Of a DNA stretch of 47,079 nt, positions 17,972 to 27,235 are shown piece by piece (the stretch's first letter is position 1; each line of letters opens with the position of its first letter). The notes beneath the pieces are model-generated. The model did no database searches, had not been told where the DNA came from, and saw only the letters and a program-made list of their open reading frames with translations. The position numbers and the translations under genes are program-made. This DNA is from Salinibacterium sp. GTDB lineage: Bacteria > Actinomycetota > Actinomycetes > Actinomycetales > Microbacteriaceae. The stretch spans positions 1 to 47,079 of the forward strand of contig JADGNA010000004.1 in NCBI GenBank assembly GCA_015234465.1, in the 5' to 3' direction.

Positions 17972-19372
17972 ATGAGCGGTCCTGCCGAGAGCGAGGCGCG
18001 CGACGACGCGACGCTTGGGGTGCCGACGGCACAGCCCGAGACGCCCAATCACGCCGCCGACTGCATCGTCGTCGGGGGCGGCATCGCTGGTCTCGTGGCC
18101 GCGCGCGAGTTGGTGCTCGCCGGACTCTCGGTCGTCGTGCTCGAGGCGAGCGACCGTGCGGGCGGCAAGCTGCGCGCCCATGTCGTCGACGGGCTCACAC
18201 TCGACGCGGGTGCTGAGAGCTTCGCCACCCGTAAGGGCACGGTCGCCGATCTCGTGGAGCGGCTCGGCCTCGGCGAGGACATCGAGCTCCCCGATGCCGC
18301 GGGGGCCTGGCTGCAGGCGAGCGACTCCGATGCGATGCCGCTGCCGAAGGCCGGGCTGCTCGGCATCCCGTCGGTGCCCCTTGCGGCAGACGTGATACGA
18401 GTCATCGGCCTCCGCGCGGCCCTCCGAGCTCAGCTCGACTCGCTCATGCCGGGGGTCATCGGCTCCCGCGAGACGACCCTGGGCGGTCTCGTTCGTCGGC
18501 GCATGGGCGCTCGTGTCGTGGAGCGTCTGGTGGCACCCGTCACCATGGGGGTGCACTCGCGGCATCCGGACTCCCTCGCGGTCGACGCTGTGGCCCCGGG
18601 ACTTCGCGCGGGACTCAAGCGAGAGGCGTCGCTCGCCTCGACCGTGCGCGCGCTGCGGGCGGCGGCGCCCGCTGGCTCCGCCGTGGCAGGCATCCGAGGG
18701 GGAGTGTCGCGGCTCGTCACGGCACTCGTGTCAGCGCTCGAGCGCTTCGGCATCGAGGTGAAGTATGGCGCTGCCGTCGTAGCCGCGGATGCCTCGGGCG
18801 TGACGCTCAGCGACAGCACCCGTCTCACGGCCCGCGCCGTCGTGGTCGCCGCTCCCGACCGGGGGCTGACCCAGCGTGAGGGCACGTGGCCGGACGCGGA
18901 GGAGTCGCGAATCGCGCTCGCGACCCTCGTTGTGCGGTCGCAGGAGCTCGACCGCGCTCCCCGCGGCACGGGCGTGCTCGTCGCCGAGGGCTGCTCCACG
19001 ATCACGGCGAAGGCCCTCACGCATTCGAGCGCGAAGTGGGCGTGGTTGGGGGAGAAGGCAGGGGAGCATCGGCACGTGCTGAGGCTTTCCTACGACGCTC
19101 GTCGCGTGGAGAAGCACGACGAGGCAGCCTTCCTTGACCAGGCCATCAGCGACGCGTCGACGCTGCTCGGCACGCCGCTCTCCCGCGGCGATGTGCTCGG
19201 CTTCGCCCGCACGGACTGGGTCGCGGGCACGCCGGATCGCAGGGCGGCGGATGACGGCGTCACGAGGCTCGGCGAGACGGTCGCGGGCACGGGCCTCGCA
19301 GCGGTCGTCGGCCACGCGCAGCGGGAGGCACGCGCGCTTGCCGCCCGTCTCGCGGGGGATGCCGCGTCCTGA
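17972..19372 (+). CDS. hemY: Coproporphyrinogen III oxidase (HemY-type, CgoX)
   Basis: A 466-residue FAD oxidase. The dinucleotide fold is ADCIVVGGGIAGLVAARELV (about residues 30-49) followed by VVVLEASDRAGGKL. The C-terminal FAD segment is TVAGTGLAAVVGHAQREARALA. In Gram-positive bacteria this family oxidises coproporphyrinogen III to coproporphyrin III; the presence of chdC and cpfC directly downstream supports that role over protoporphyrinogen oxidation. The first 28 residues are a variable, probably disordered leader. GGGGGAG lies 13 nt before ATG 17972, slightly far. Confidence 0.92.
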   Translation: MSGPAESEARDDATLGVPTAQPETPNHAADCIVVGGGIAGLVAARELVLAGLSVVVLEASDRAGGKLRAHVVDGLTLDAGAESFATRKGTVADLVERLGLGEDIELPDAAGAWLQASDSDAMPLPKAGLLGIPSVPLAADVIRVIGLRAALRAQLDSLMPGVIGSRETTLGGLVRRRMGARVVERLVAPVTMGVHSRHPDSLAVDAVAPGLRAGLKREASLASTVRALRAAAPAGSAVAGIRGGVSRLVTALVSALERFGIEVKYGAAVVAADASGVTLSDSTRLTARAVVVAAPDRGLTQREGTWPDAEESRIALATLVVRSQELDRAPRGTGVLVAEGCSTITAKALTHSSAKWAWLGEKAGEHRHVLRLSYDARRVEKHDEAAFLDQAISDASTLLGTPLSRGDVLGFARTDWVAGTPDRRAADDGVTRLGETVAGTGLAAVVGHAQREARALAARLAGDAAS

Positions 19373-19427
19373 CCACCCGCGTGCGGCAGGATTTCGATTC
19401 TCAGCGGCGCGAGAGGATGATTGAGGC

Positions 19428-20156
19428 ATGACCTCGACCCATCCCTCACCGCCTGTCGCCCCCATCGTCACCCCGGTTTCTGGCGAGACCGAGTACACGC
19501 TCTGGGCGGTGCTGCGCAAGGACCCGCAGGCGCACGCGGCGGGCACTCCGGCGATCGACCCGGTCGCTCAGGCGGAGCTGCGCGCGACGATCGAGCAGGT
19601 CGAGGCGAACGGCACGACGCTCCGGGGCATCTACGACGTCTCGTCGATCCGCGCCGATGCCGACGTCATGTTCTGGCTGCACGGCACCTCACCCGAGGCG
19701 ATCCAGGCGGCCCTGCGCGACCTGCGGCGCACGAGCATCCTGCGCCCGCTCCTCCCGACCTGGAACGCAATGGGCGTGCACCGCGACGCCGAGTTCTCTG
19801 CCGATCACATCCCGTCCTTCATGCGAGGCAAGGAGCCCGCCGACTGGCTCACTGTCTACCCCTTTGTACGCAGCTACGAGTGGTACCTCATGGACCCGGC
19901 CGAGCGACGCTCGATGCTGGGCAAGCACGGGCGCCTGGGCGGGGCGTTCCCCAACGTGCTCGCGAACACCGTGGCATCCTTCGCGCTCGGCGACTACGAG
20001 TGGATCCTCGCGCTCGAGGCCGACGACCTGCTCGAACTGGTCGACCTCATGCGGCACCTGCGGGCGACGGATGCTCGCATGCACGTGCGCGAGGAGGTCC
20101 CGTTCTACACGGGCCGCCGCATCGACCTGAGCGAGCTCGTGGACGTGCTCTCGTGA
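19428..20156 (+). CDS. chdC: Coproheme decarboxylase (HemQ/ChdC)
   Basis: A 242-residue protein of the chlorite-dismutase fold that oxidatively decarboxylates two propionates of coproheme to give heme b. The reactive tyrosine is Y144 in LTVYPFVRSYEWYLM, as in characterised ChdC enzymes. The candidate proximal His is H167 in GKHGRLGGAFPNV. MFWLHG and the C-terminal VPFYTGRRI also fit. Its last codons overlap the cpfC GTG by 4 nt, placing the two terminal enzymes in tight coupling. A 55-nt gap separates it from hemY. Confidence 0.93.
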   Translation: MTSTHPSPPVAPIVTPVSGETEYTLWAVLRKDPQAHAAGTPAIDPVAQAELRATIEQVEANGTTLRGIYDVSSIRADADVMFWLHGTSPEAIQAALRDLRRTSILRPLLPTWNAMGVHRDAEFSADHIPSFMRGKEPADWLTVYPFVRSYEWYLMDPAERRSMLGKHGRLGGAFPNVLANTVASFALGDYEWILALEADDLLELVDLMRHLRATDARMHVREEVPFYTGRRIDLSELVDVLS

Positions 20157-21298
20157 GCATCGTCCCCGGGGCAAGTGCCGCTGCGGCATCCGGCCCTGAG
20201 CATGTGACGGAGCCTGTCGCCTACGACGCCATCCTGCTCGCCTCCTTCGGCGGGCCAGAGGGCCAGGACGACGTGATCCCGTTCCTGCGCAACGTGACCC
20301 GCGGCCGCGGCATCCCCGACGAACGGCTCGAGGAGGTCGCCCACCACTACCGCGCCTTCGGTGGCGTGAGCCCCATCAACGACCAGAACCGCGAGCTCAA
20401 GGCCGCGATCGAGGCCGAACTGGAGCGGCGCGGCATCGACCTGCCCGTGTACTGGGGCAACCGCAACTGGGCACCCTACGTCTCTGAGGCACTGCAGCAG
20501 GCGCACGACGACGGTCACCGCACGCTCATCGCGATCGGCACGAGCGCCTACAGCTCGTATTCGAGCTGCCGCCAGTACCGCGAGGACTTCGCCGCGGCTC
20601 TCGCCGAGACTGAACTTGAGGGTGTCGTCACGATCGACAAGGTGCGGCAGTTCTTCGACCACCCCGGGTTCGTTGAGCCCTTCATCGAGGGCGTCTCCTC
20701 GGCGCTCGAGGAACTCGCCGGCCGCGGCTTCGCGCCCTCGGAGACGCACGTGCTCTTCTCGACGCACTCCATCCCGACGACGGATGCCGAACGCAGCGGG
20801 CCTGCCGAGCGCGGCTTCGGTGAGGGCGGCGCCTACGCGGCCCAGCACCTCGCGGTCGCCGAGGCGGTCATGGCTGGGCGCGAGGTCGACTGGACACTCG
20901 TCTACCAGTCGCGCAGTGGCCCGCCCAGCCAGCCCTGGCTCGAACCCGACATCAATGACGAGATCGAGCAGCTCGCCGCGAAGGGCGCCAAGGCCGTCGT
21001 GATCGTGCCGCTCGGCTTCGTGAGTGACCACATGGAGGTCAAGTGGGACCTCGACACCGAGGCCATGCAGAGCTCCGAGGAACACGGCGTGGCGGCGATC
21101 CGCGTGCCCACGCCCGGAGTGCACCGCGCCTTCGTCTCCGGACTCGTCGACCTCGTGCTTGAGCGGCGCGACGGGGTCCCCGTCGAGCAACGCCCCGCCG
21201 TGACATCCCTCGGCCCCTGGTATGACGTGTGTCGGCCCGGATGCTGCGAGAACGTGCGGCTGGGCTTCAAGCCCGCCCTCGCGGGGATCGCGCCGTGA
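20153..21298 (+). CDS. cpfC: Coproporphyrin ferrochelatase
   Basis: A 381-residue enzyme that inserts iron into coproporphyrin III. Family motifs are LLASFGGPEGQDDVIPFL, VYWGNRNWAPYVSEAL, the metal-site His in FSTHSIPTTDAE and PLGFVSDHMEVKWDLDTEA. Cys139 (SSCRQY) and the C-terminal cluster Cys360, Cys364 and Cys365 could carry the [2Fe-2S] cluster known in several actinobacterial ferrochelatases; that is inference from spacing. It overlaps chdC upstream and hemC downstream by 4 nt each. Confidence 0.93.
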   Translation: MSIVPGASAAAASGPEHVTEPVAYDAILLASFGGPEGQDDVIPFLRNVTRGRGIPDERLEEVAHHYRAFGGVSPINDQNRELKAAIEAELERRGIDLPVYWGNRNWAPYVSEALQQAHDDGHRTLIAIGTSAYSSYSSCRQYREDFAAALAETELEGVVTIDKVRQFFDHPGFVEPFIEGVSSALEELAGRGFAPSETHVLFSTHSIPTTDAERSGPAERGFGEGGAYAAQHLAVAEAVMAGREVDWTLVYQSRSGPPSQPWLEPDINDEIEQLAAKGAKAVVIVPLGFVSDHMEVKWDLDTEAMQSSEEHGVAAIRVPTPGVHRAFVSGLVDLVLERRDGVPVEQRPAVTSLGPWYDVCRPGCCENVRLGFKPALAGIAP

Positions 21299-22239
21299 GC
21301 GCCCGCGAGCCGATCCGCATCGGCACAAGGGGCAGCGCGCTCGCACTCGCCCAGACGGGTCACATGGCCGACAAGATTCGTGCCGTCTCCGGCCGCGAGG
21401 TCGAGGTCGTGCGCGTGACGACGGAGGGCGACACCAGTCGGGCCTCGCTCTCGAGCCTCGGCGGCACGGGGGTCTTCGCCAGCGCGCTCCGCGAGGCGCT
21501 CCTCGCGGGTGAGTGCGACCTCGTCGTGCACTCCCTCAAGGACCTCCCGACGGCCCCCGCGCCGGGCCTGCGCATCGGGGCCGTGCCCAAGAGGGCGGAT
21601 GCGCGCGACGCCCTCGTCGCGCGGGACGGCTTGACCCTCGACACGCTGCCCGAGGGCGCATCCGTCGGCACGGGCTCGCCGCGGCGCGTGGCGCAGTTGC
21701 GCGCCCGCCGACCCGACCTCGACGTGCGCGACATCCGGGGCAACATCGACACTCGCATCGGCTTCGTGACCTCCGGGGAGCTCGACGCCGTCGTGCTCGC
21801 GGCGGCGGGGCTGGGCCGTGTCGACCGGCTCGATGTCGTGACGGACTTCTTCGACCTCGACGAGCACCCGTCCGCTCCGGGGCAGGGTGCCCTCGCGATC
21901 GAGATGCGTGCCGCCCCCGACTCGGCGCTCGACCGCGTCGTGCAGGCGATCGACCACGGCACGGCCCGCCAGACCTCCACCGCGGAACGCTCCGTGCTCG
22001 CACGCCTCGAGGCCGGATGCGCGGCGCCCGTCGGCGCGACGGCGATCGTCGACAGCCAGCTCCTGCTGTTGACGGCGACCGTCTACAGCATTGACGGCAC
22101 GCAGTCACTGACGGCATCGCACGGCGCGGTGCTGGAGGGTTCCGCCGCGGAGCGGGAGCAGCAGGCGCGCGAACTCGGCGAGCGGGCGGCGGATGAGCTG
22201 CTCGAGCGCGGCGCGGCCGACCTGGCCCCGCTTTCCTGA
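21295..22239 (+). CDS. hemC: Hydroxymethylbilane synthase (porphobilinogen deaminase)
   Basis: A 314-residue enzyme that polymerises four porphobilinogens. It has IGTRGSALALAQT at the N-terminus, VVHSLKDLPT, VGTGSPRRVAQL, RGNIDTR and the dipyrromethane-binding Cys242 in LEAGCAAPVGA. The GTG start overlaps the cpfC stop (GTGA), and hemD starts 3 nt after its stop. All features are normal for the family. Confidence 0.95.
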   Translation: MSAREPIRIGTRGSALALAQTGHMADKIRAVSGREVEVVRVTTEGDTSRASLSSLGGTGVFASALREALLAGECDLVVHSLKDLPTAPAPGLRIGAVPKRADARDALVARDGLTLDTLPEGASVGTGSPRRVAQLRARRPDLDVRDIRGNIDTRIGFVTSGELDAVVLAAAGLGRVDRLDVVTDFFDLDEHPSAPGQGALAIEMRAAPDSALDRVVQAIDHGTARQTSTAERSVLARLEAGCAAPVGATAIVDSQLLLLTATVYSIDGTQSLTASHGAVLEGSAAEREQQARELGERAADELLERGAADLAPLS

Positions 22240-22242
22240 GCC

Positions 22243-22992
22243 ATGTCTGTGGCGCGCACGCCCCTCGACGCATGCCGGGTGCTGATTCCCCGCGGCGGGG
22301 AGTTCGGCGCCCGTCTGGCCGCGGGGGTGCGCGCCCTCGGCGGCTCACCCCTCGTCGCGCCGCTCATCGACTTCGTCGAGCCTGATGACCGTCGCCCGCT
22401 GGAGGACGCGATCGCCCGGCTGGCCGCGGGAGCATACGACTGGCTCGTGGTGACGAGCGCGACGACCGTCGAGTCGCTCGGCGAGGTGCTCGCTGCCATG
22501 CCGCCAACGACCCGCGTCGCGGCCGTCGGTCCCGCGACCGCCCGCGCCCTCGAGGCGCGCAGTGCCGAGGTGCATCTCACGCCGACCCGCGACCACTCTG
22601 CGCTCGGGCTGCTTGCCGCGTGGCCCGACGATTCCGGCCGGGTGCTGCTGCCGCAGTCTGAGATCGCCGCCGACACCCTCGAGTCGGGGCTGCGTGAGCG
22701 GGGCATGACCCTGGATGTCGTGACGGCTTACCGCACCGTCGCGGTCGAACTCGACCCGGCGGTTCGCGAAGGCTTGCGCTCTGGGGAGATCGACGCGGTC
22801 CTGCTCACCTCCGGCAGCACCGCACGCCACCTCGCTGCCCAATGCGCACCGCTGTCCGGAGGCATCCGGGTGGTCTGCATCGGCGAGTCGACAGCGCGTG
22901 CGGCGACGGCATCCGGGCTTCGGGTCGACGCCATCGCGGAGCGAAGCGAGGGGGAGTCTCTCATCGACGCCCTCGTAGGATTGAGGGCATGA
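22243..22992 (+). CDS. hemD: Uroporphyrinogen-III synthase
   Basis: A 249-residue enzyme that cyclises hydroxymethylbilane with inversion of ring D. The family is poorly conserved; typical stretches are [56 protein letters not shown] and [12 protein letters not shown]. Position between hemC and hemB supports the call. The end of the gene carries a good -10 box for hemB, and its stop overlaps the hemB ATG by 4 nt. Confidence 0.9.
   Translation: MSVARTPLDACRVLIPRGGEFGARLAAGVRALGGSPLVAPLIDFVEPDDRRPLEDAIARLAAGAYDWLVVTSATTVESLGEVLAAMPPTTRVAAVGPATARALEARSAEVHLTPTRDHSALGLLAAWPDDSGRVLLPQSEIAADTLESGLRERGMTLDVVTAYRTVAVELDPAVREGLRSGEIDAVLLTSGSTARHLAAQCAPLSGGIRVVCIGESTARAATASGLRVDAIAERSEGESLIDALVGLRA
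22976..22981 (+). promoter_or_regulatory. Internal -10 box for hemB inside hemD
   Basis: TAGGAT ends 7 nt before ATG 22989. hemB may be expressed as a leaderless transcript in addition to read-through from hemD. Confidence 0.45.
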
Positions 22993-23966
22993 CTTCCGGC
23001 CCAGGAATCCGTCCACGCCGCCTTCGCAGCACCCCGGCGATGCGCCGACTGGTGGCGGAGACGCGCATTCACCCCGCCCAGCTCGTGCTCCCCGTCTTCG
23101 TGCGCGAGGGCATCTCAGAAGCGACGCCCATCGCGTCGATGCCTGGGGTCATGCAGCACGACCTTGACGGCCTGCGCAAGGTCATCGGCGAGGCCGCAGA
23201 TGCAGGGCTCGGCGGCGTCATGCTCTTCGGCGTGCCCGAGACGAAAGACGCGATCGGATGCGGCGCGAGCGATGAGCACGGCATCCTCAACGTGGCGACA
23301 CGCGTCGCGGTCGAGGAGGCCGGTGACGCCCTCGTCGTGCAGACGGACCTCTGCCTCGACGAGTTCACCGACCACGGCCACTGCGGCGTGCTCGACAGCG
23401 CCGGCCGGGTCGACAACGACACGACGCTCGAGCGCTACCGGGAGATGGCACTCGCGCAGGCTGCGAGCGGCTCACAGCTGCTGGGACTCAGCGGAATGAT
23501 GGACGGCCAGGTCGCCGCCGTGCGTGATGCCCTCGACGCCGAGGGCCACTCCGACACGGCGATCCTCGCCTACAGCGCCAAGTACGCCTCCGCCTTCTAC
23601 GGCCCCTTCCGTGAGGCCGTCGACTCGAGCCTGCAGGGGGACCGCAAGACCTATCAGCAGGACCCCCCCAATCGTCGCGAGGGGCTGCGCGAAGCGCTGC
23701 TCGACCTCGCGGAGGGCGCTGACATCGTCATGGTGAAGCCCGCCATGAGCTACCTCGACGTGCTCGCCGATGTCGCCGACGCGAGCGACGTTCCCGTGTG
23801 GGCCTACCAGGTCTCGGGGGAGTACTCCATGATCGAGGCCGCCGCCGCAAACGGCTGGATCGACCGCGAGCGCGCCATCGAGGAGTCGATCGTGGGCATC
23901 CTGCGCGCCGGTGCCGACACCGTGCTCACCTACTGGGCGGTCGAACTCGCCCGCAGCCTGCGCTGA
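22989..23966 (+). CDS. hemB: Delta-aminolevulinic acid dehydratase (porphobilinogen synthase)
   Basis: A 325-residue enzyme that joins two 5-aminolevulinates. The two active-site lysines are K198 in [12 protein letters not shown] and K250 in [11 protein letters not shown]. The metal loop reads [17 protein letters not shown], with fewer Cys than zinc-dependent plant and animal forms, so metal use may be mixed. ATG 22989 overlaps the hemD stop. A 28-nt gap separates it from hemL. Confidence 0.95.
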   Translation: MTSGPGIRPRRLRSTPAMRRLVAETRIHPAQLVLPVFVREGISEATPIASMPGVMQHDLDGLRKVIGEAADAGLGGVMLFGVPETKDAIGCGASDEHGILNVATRVAVEEAGDALVVQTDLCLDEFTDHGHCGVLDSAGRVDNDTTLERYREMALAQAASGSQLLGLSGMMDGQVAAVRDALDAEGHSDTAILAYSAKYASAFYGPFREAVDSSLQGDRKTYQQDPPNRREGLREALLDLAEGADIVMVKPAMSYLDVLADVADASDVPVWAYQVSGEYSMIEAAAANGWIDRERAIEESIVGILRAGADTVLTYWAVELARSLR

Positions 23967-23994
23967 CAATCCCCGCCGAGACCCAAGGATCCTC

Positions 23995-25305
23995 ATGACC
24001 TCCAATACCTCCTCCTTCGATCGCGCCCGCGCGCTCATCCCCGGTGGCGTCAACTCACCCGTGCGGGCCTTCGGCTCCGTCGGCGGTACGCCCCGCTTTC
24101 TCGTCTCCGCGAAGGGCGCGATGGTAACGGATGTCGAGGGCCGGGAATACGTCGACCTCGTGGCATCCTGGGGTCCAGCGCTGCTGGGCCACGCGCATCC
24201 GGCGACCGTCGAGGCCGTGCAGGCGGCCGCCGCACGCGGGCTCTCCTTCGGCGCCTCGACGCCGGGCGAGACCGAGCTTGCGGAGCTCGTGATCGAGCGC
24301 CTCAGCCCCGCTGTCGAGAAGCTTCGCCTCGTGTCGACGGGCACTGAGGCCACCATGACCGCGATCCGCCTCGCGCGCGGGGTGACCGGCCGCGACCTCC
24401 TCATCAAGTTCGCGGGCCACTACCACGGGCATTCCGACGGGCTGCTCGCCGAGGGTGGCTCCGGCATCGCGACCCTCGCGCTGCCGGGTTCGGCTGGCGT
24501 GCCCGCGGCGATCGCCGCCCAGACCCTCGTCGTCCCGTACAACGACCTCGAGGCGCTGCGTGAGGTCTTCGCGACGCACGGCCCGAACATCGCGGCCGTC
24601 ATCACGGAGGCCGCCGCCGCCAATATGGGCGTCGTTGCCCCCGATGAGGGGTTCAACGCCGAGCTCGTGCGCATTGCGCACGAACACGGCGCGCTCGTCA
24701 TCCTCGACGAGGTACTCACGGGCTTCCGCGTCTCGAAGGCCGGCTGGTGGGGCATCGATGGCCGAGGCACGCATGCCTACACGCCCGACATCTTCACCTT
24801 CGGCAAGGTCATCGGCGGCGGCATGCCAATCGCGGCGGTGGGCGGCTCGGCGGCGATCATGGATCACCTCGCGCCCGTCGGCCCCGTCTACCAGGCGGGA
24901 ACGCTGAGCGGCAACCCTCTCGCGGTCGCGGCGGGCATCGCCACCATGCGGGCAGCGGATGCCGCGGTCTACGATCACCTCGACCGCACCGCTGACGTGC
25001 TCGCTGACGCTGTCTCCCGGGTCCTCGCGGCCGAGGGCGTCACGCACGTGGTGCAGCGGGCCGGCAACCTCTTCTCCTTCGCGTTCCGTGACTCAGCGCC
25101 GCGGAACTACGCGGAGGTCAAGGAGCAGGACGCCTTCCGCTACGCGCCGTTCTTCCACGCCATGCTCGACGCGGGCATCTCCCTGCCGCCCTCGGTCTTC
25201 GAGGCCTGGTTCGTGACGGCGGCCCACGACGATGCCGCCGTGTCGCGCATCCTCGAGGCGCTGCCCGGGGCCGCCAAGGCGGCGGCCGAGGCGGTTGCCC
25301 CTTAG
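23995..25305 (+). CDS. hemL: Glutamate-1-semialdehyde 2,1-aminomutase
   Basis: A 436-residue PLP enzyme that converts glutamate-1-semialdehyde, the HemA product, to 5-aminolevulinate. It has [41 protein letters not shown] and the PLP Lys271 in [23 protein letters not shown] lies at a good SD distance before ATG 23995. Its TAG stop overlaps the TAA stop of the convergent EEP gene. No terminator is seen, so transcripts may run into each other. Confidence 0.95.
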   Translation: MTSNTSSFDRARALIPGGVNSPVRAFGSVGGTPRFLVSAKGAMVTDVEGREYVDLVASWGPALLGHAHPATVEAVQAAAARGLSFGASTPGETELAELVIERLSPAVEKLRLVSTGTEATMTAIRLARGVTGRDLLIKFAGHYHGHSDGLLAEGGSGIATLALPGSAGVPAAIAAQTLVVPYNDLEALREVFATHGPNIAAVITEAAAANMGVVAPDEGFNAELVRIAHEHGALVILDEVLTGFRVSKAGWWGIDGRGTHAYTPDIFTFGKVIGGGMPIAAVGGSAAIMDHLAPVGPVYQAGTLSGNPLAVAAGIATMRAADAAVYDHLDRTADVLADAVSRVLAAEGVTHVVQRAGNLFSFAFRDSAPRNYAEVKEQDAFRYAPFFHAMLDAGISLPPSVFEAWFVTAAHDDAAVSRILEALPGAAKAAAEAVAP

Positions 25306-26141
25306 TCGATCTCGACGACCGACTGGATGGGTTCGTGGTCTGAGGGTGCGCGCCCCTCGAAGCGGCTCGTGTTGATGGCGGCGAGCTGCACCTGCAGTTC
25401 GGGCGTCGCGAACATCCAGTCGATCCTTCGACCATTCGCCTTGGCGGCCCTGTAGCCGGAGTAGGTGCCCACGTCACGACCGCGTCGCTCGCGAGCGTGT
25501 TCCCAGGTATCGACGAGCCCTGCACCCTGCAGCGCCCGGTAGGTCGCCGAACCGGGCACGTCGTTGAAGTCGCCCATGACGATCGCCGGACGAGGCGATC
25601 GCTGCGCGAGCGTCACCAGGAGATCGGCCGAACGCCTGCGGGAGCGGCGTGACAGGTGGTCGAGGTGCACGTTGAGCACGCCGAATCGGGCCCCCGCGGG
25701 GGTGCGGAACTCAGCCTGCACCGCGATGCGGGGCACCATGTTGCCCCAGCCGCGCGAGCCCGCGACCGTCGGAGTGGGGGAGAGGGCGAACTGCGACCAC
25801 GCCGTGAGTTCGACACGCGTGGTGTCGTAGAAGACAGGGCAGCCCTCCCCGCCGCCATCGGCCCGGCGCCCGCGACCGACGCGCCGGAAGTCGGCGCCGA
25901 GCATCTCGGCAAGGTCATCCGCCTGCGGCACCATGGCTTCCTGCACGCCGATGATTGCCGGCGCCTCCGCGCGAAGCAGGCGTTCGACGAGCGGCCGCCG
26001 GGCGGGCCAGAAGTCGGGGCTGTTCCTGCGGGTCCCGGCGATCGTGCGACGGATGTTCCAGCTCATGATGTGCACGGAGGGCGGCGCGACGGGACCGACC
26101 ACGGCTGCGTCGTTCTCCGCGTGTGGCGCCGGCACGGTCAT
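25302..26141 (-). CDS. Endonuclease/exonuclease/phosphatase (EEP) family protein
   Basis: A 279-residue Mg-dependent phosphodiesterase or phosphatase fold. Visible motifs are [15 protein letters not shown] (metal Glu), [12 protein letters not shown] (catalytic His), [20 protein letters not shown] and the final SDHEPI. This family includes nucleases, inositol phosphatases and sphingomyelinases. No signal peptide is present, so a cytoplasmic substrate is likely. The ATG at 26141 overlaps the stop of the LysR-like gene by 4 nt (ATGA). Substrate unknown. Confidence 0.85.
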   Translation of the reverse strand: MTVPAPHAENDAAVVGPVAPPSVHIMSWNIRRTIAGTRRNSPDFWPARRPLVERLLRAEAPAIIGVQEAMVPQADDLAEMLGADFRRVGRGRRADGGGEGCPVFYDTTRVELTAWSQFALSPTPTVAGSRGWGNMVPRIAVQAEFRTPAGARFGVLNVHLDHLSRRSRRRSADLLVTLAQRSPRPAIVMGDFNDVPGSATYRALQGAGLVDTWEHARERRGRDVGTYSGYRAAKANGRRIDWMFATPELQVQLAAINTSRFEGRAPSDHEPIQSVVEID

Positions 26142-26812
26142 CGCCGTCCGCGTCGGGTTCCACCGCGGGAGGCACGGGACTTGCCTGATGCTCCGGACGG
26201 CTTGCCGGACTTCGGCGGGGCAGCGCCACGTCGCTTGGCAGGCGCGGAGGACTCCGCCTTCGCCGGCGCTGCGCCGCGCGAGCTGGCGGCGCTGCGACCC
26301 CGAACGATCCCGACGAAGTACTCGACGTCGTCGCTCGTCGCGTCGATGGGCCACGCGATGGCGACCTCCGTCTCGGGAGCGTCTGAGAGGGGCACCGCCG
26401 CAACATCCTTGCGGGCGTGCAGGCGGGCGATGGAGTGGGGCAGGCGCACATAGCCGGCGCCGGCGGCGACGATCTCGACGGCATCCGCAGCCGACTCGTG
26501 CCGCTCGACCTCGCCCTCGAGGTCGGCCCGCGTGACCGCCTCGAAGAGACTGATCGGATGCTCCTTTGCCACGACCACGACGGGCACCTCGCTGTAGAGG
26601 CGGATGACGTTCAGGTTGTCGCGCTCGATCGGTAAGCGCACGAAGCAGACGTCGACCTTGCGGGCGTCGAGCGCCGCACGTTGCTGCGCCTCGGCGAGCG
26701 GGATGACCTCGAGGGGGACCCTGGGACGGCGTTCCTTCCAGGCCCGGGTCCACTTGGCCACGGTGACGCCGGGGACGATTCCGACGCGGAAGGGCTCGGC
26801 GGGCGAAGGCAT
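26138..26812 (-). CDS. LysR substrate-binding domain protein lacking the HTH
   Basis: A 224-residue protein that consists only of a LysR-type effector-binding domain: FRVGIVPGVTVAKWTRAW, DARKVDVCFVRLPIERDNL, SEVPVVVVAKEHPI and GAGYVRLPHSIARL are typical of this periplasmic-binding-like fold. The N-terminal winged helix of LysR regulators is absent; the sequence starts directly at the first strand. After about residue 175 comes a basic tail rich in Ala, Lys, Arg, Gly and Ser, which could bind nucleic acid. TAACCT lies 6 nt before the ATG. It faces the DUF5997 gene across 22 nt. Confidence 0.82.
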   Translation of the reverse strand: MPSPAEPFRVGIVPGVTVAKWTRAWKERRPRVPLEVIPLAEAQQRAALDARKVDVCFVRLPIERDNLNVIRLYSEVPVVVVAKEHPISLFEAVTRADLEGEVERHESAADAVEIVAAGAGYVRLPHSIARLHARKDVAAVPLSDAPETEVAIAWPIDATSDDVEYFVGIVRGRSAASSRGAAPAKAESSAPAKRRGAAPPKSGKPSGASGKSRASRGGTRRGRR

Positions 26813-26818
26813 GCCCTC

Positions 26819-26828
26819 AGGTTACGCT
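26819..26828. promoter_or_regulatory. Overlapping divergent -10 boxes of the LysR-like and DUF5997 genes
   Basis: Minus strand: TAACCT (26819-26824) ends 6 nt before ATG 26812. Plus strand: TACGCT (26823-26828) ends 6 nt before ATG 26835. The boxes share two base pairs, so only one strand could be melted for initiation at a time. Confidence 0.5.
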
Positions 26829-26834
26829 GGATGG

Positions 26835-27197
26835 ATGACCGAGCAGACCATGAAACCAGCAACCGCGGCCCAGAAGCTCGGCGTGTACCTCCCCGCGACC
26901 CCCGCCGAGTTCCAGGCGGCACCGGTGACCCGCAGCCAGCTGAACGAGTTGCTGGAGTCGCCGCCCGAGTGGCTCGTCGAGCTGCGGCGCACGGGCCCGC
27001 ACCCGCGCTCGGTCGTCGCAGCCAAGCTTGGCGTCTCGAACGCCGGGCTCGCCCGAGGCGGAATCACCGAGGCGCTCACGACGGCGGAGATCGACGCCCT
27101 GCTGCAGGACCGACCCGAGTGGCTGGTCCGCGAGCGGGCCACGCGGGCCGCCGTGCGCGACGAGAAGGCGCGACTCCGCGAGAAGAAGGCCAAGTAG
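26835..27197 (+). CDS. DUF5997 family protein
   Basis: A 120-residue actinobacterial protein of unknown function. It opens with MTEQTMKPATAAQKLGVYLP. An HTH-like stretch RSVVAAKLGVSNAGLARG lies at about 58-75. A motif is present twice, at residues 36-51 and 86-101 (L-x2-LL-x3-PEWLV-x2-R), so the protein looks like an internal duplication. The C-terminus is a basic KARLREKKAK. It diverges from the LysR-like gene with overlapping -10 boxes. Function is not known; DNA binding is inferred only. Confidence 0.85.
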   Translation: MTEQTMKPATAAQKLGVYLPATPAEFQAAPVTRSQLNELLESPPEWLVELRRTGPHPRSVVAAKLGVSNAGLARGGITEALTTAEIDALLQDRPEWLVRERATRAAVRDEKARLREKKAK

Positions 27198-27204
27198 GAC
27201 GAAG

Positions 27205-27230
27205 CGAGCCGACCCCGCGGGGTCGGCTCG
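27205..27230. terminator. Bidirectional terminator
   Basis: CGAGCCGACCCC (27205-27216) and GGGGTCGGCTCG (27219-27230) form a perfect 12-bp inverted repeat. It sits between the convergent DUF5997 gene and the small minus-strand gene, and TGTTGT follows on the plus strand. Confidence 0.85.
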
Positions 27231-27235
27231 TGTTG

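Noticed and set aside
20105-21346. 413-residue minus-strand open frame opposite cpfC and chdC
   Set aside because: It is a shadow frame typical of high-GC DNA; the plus strand has complete family motifs throughout.
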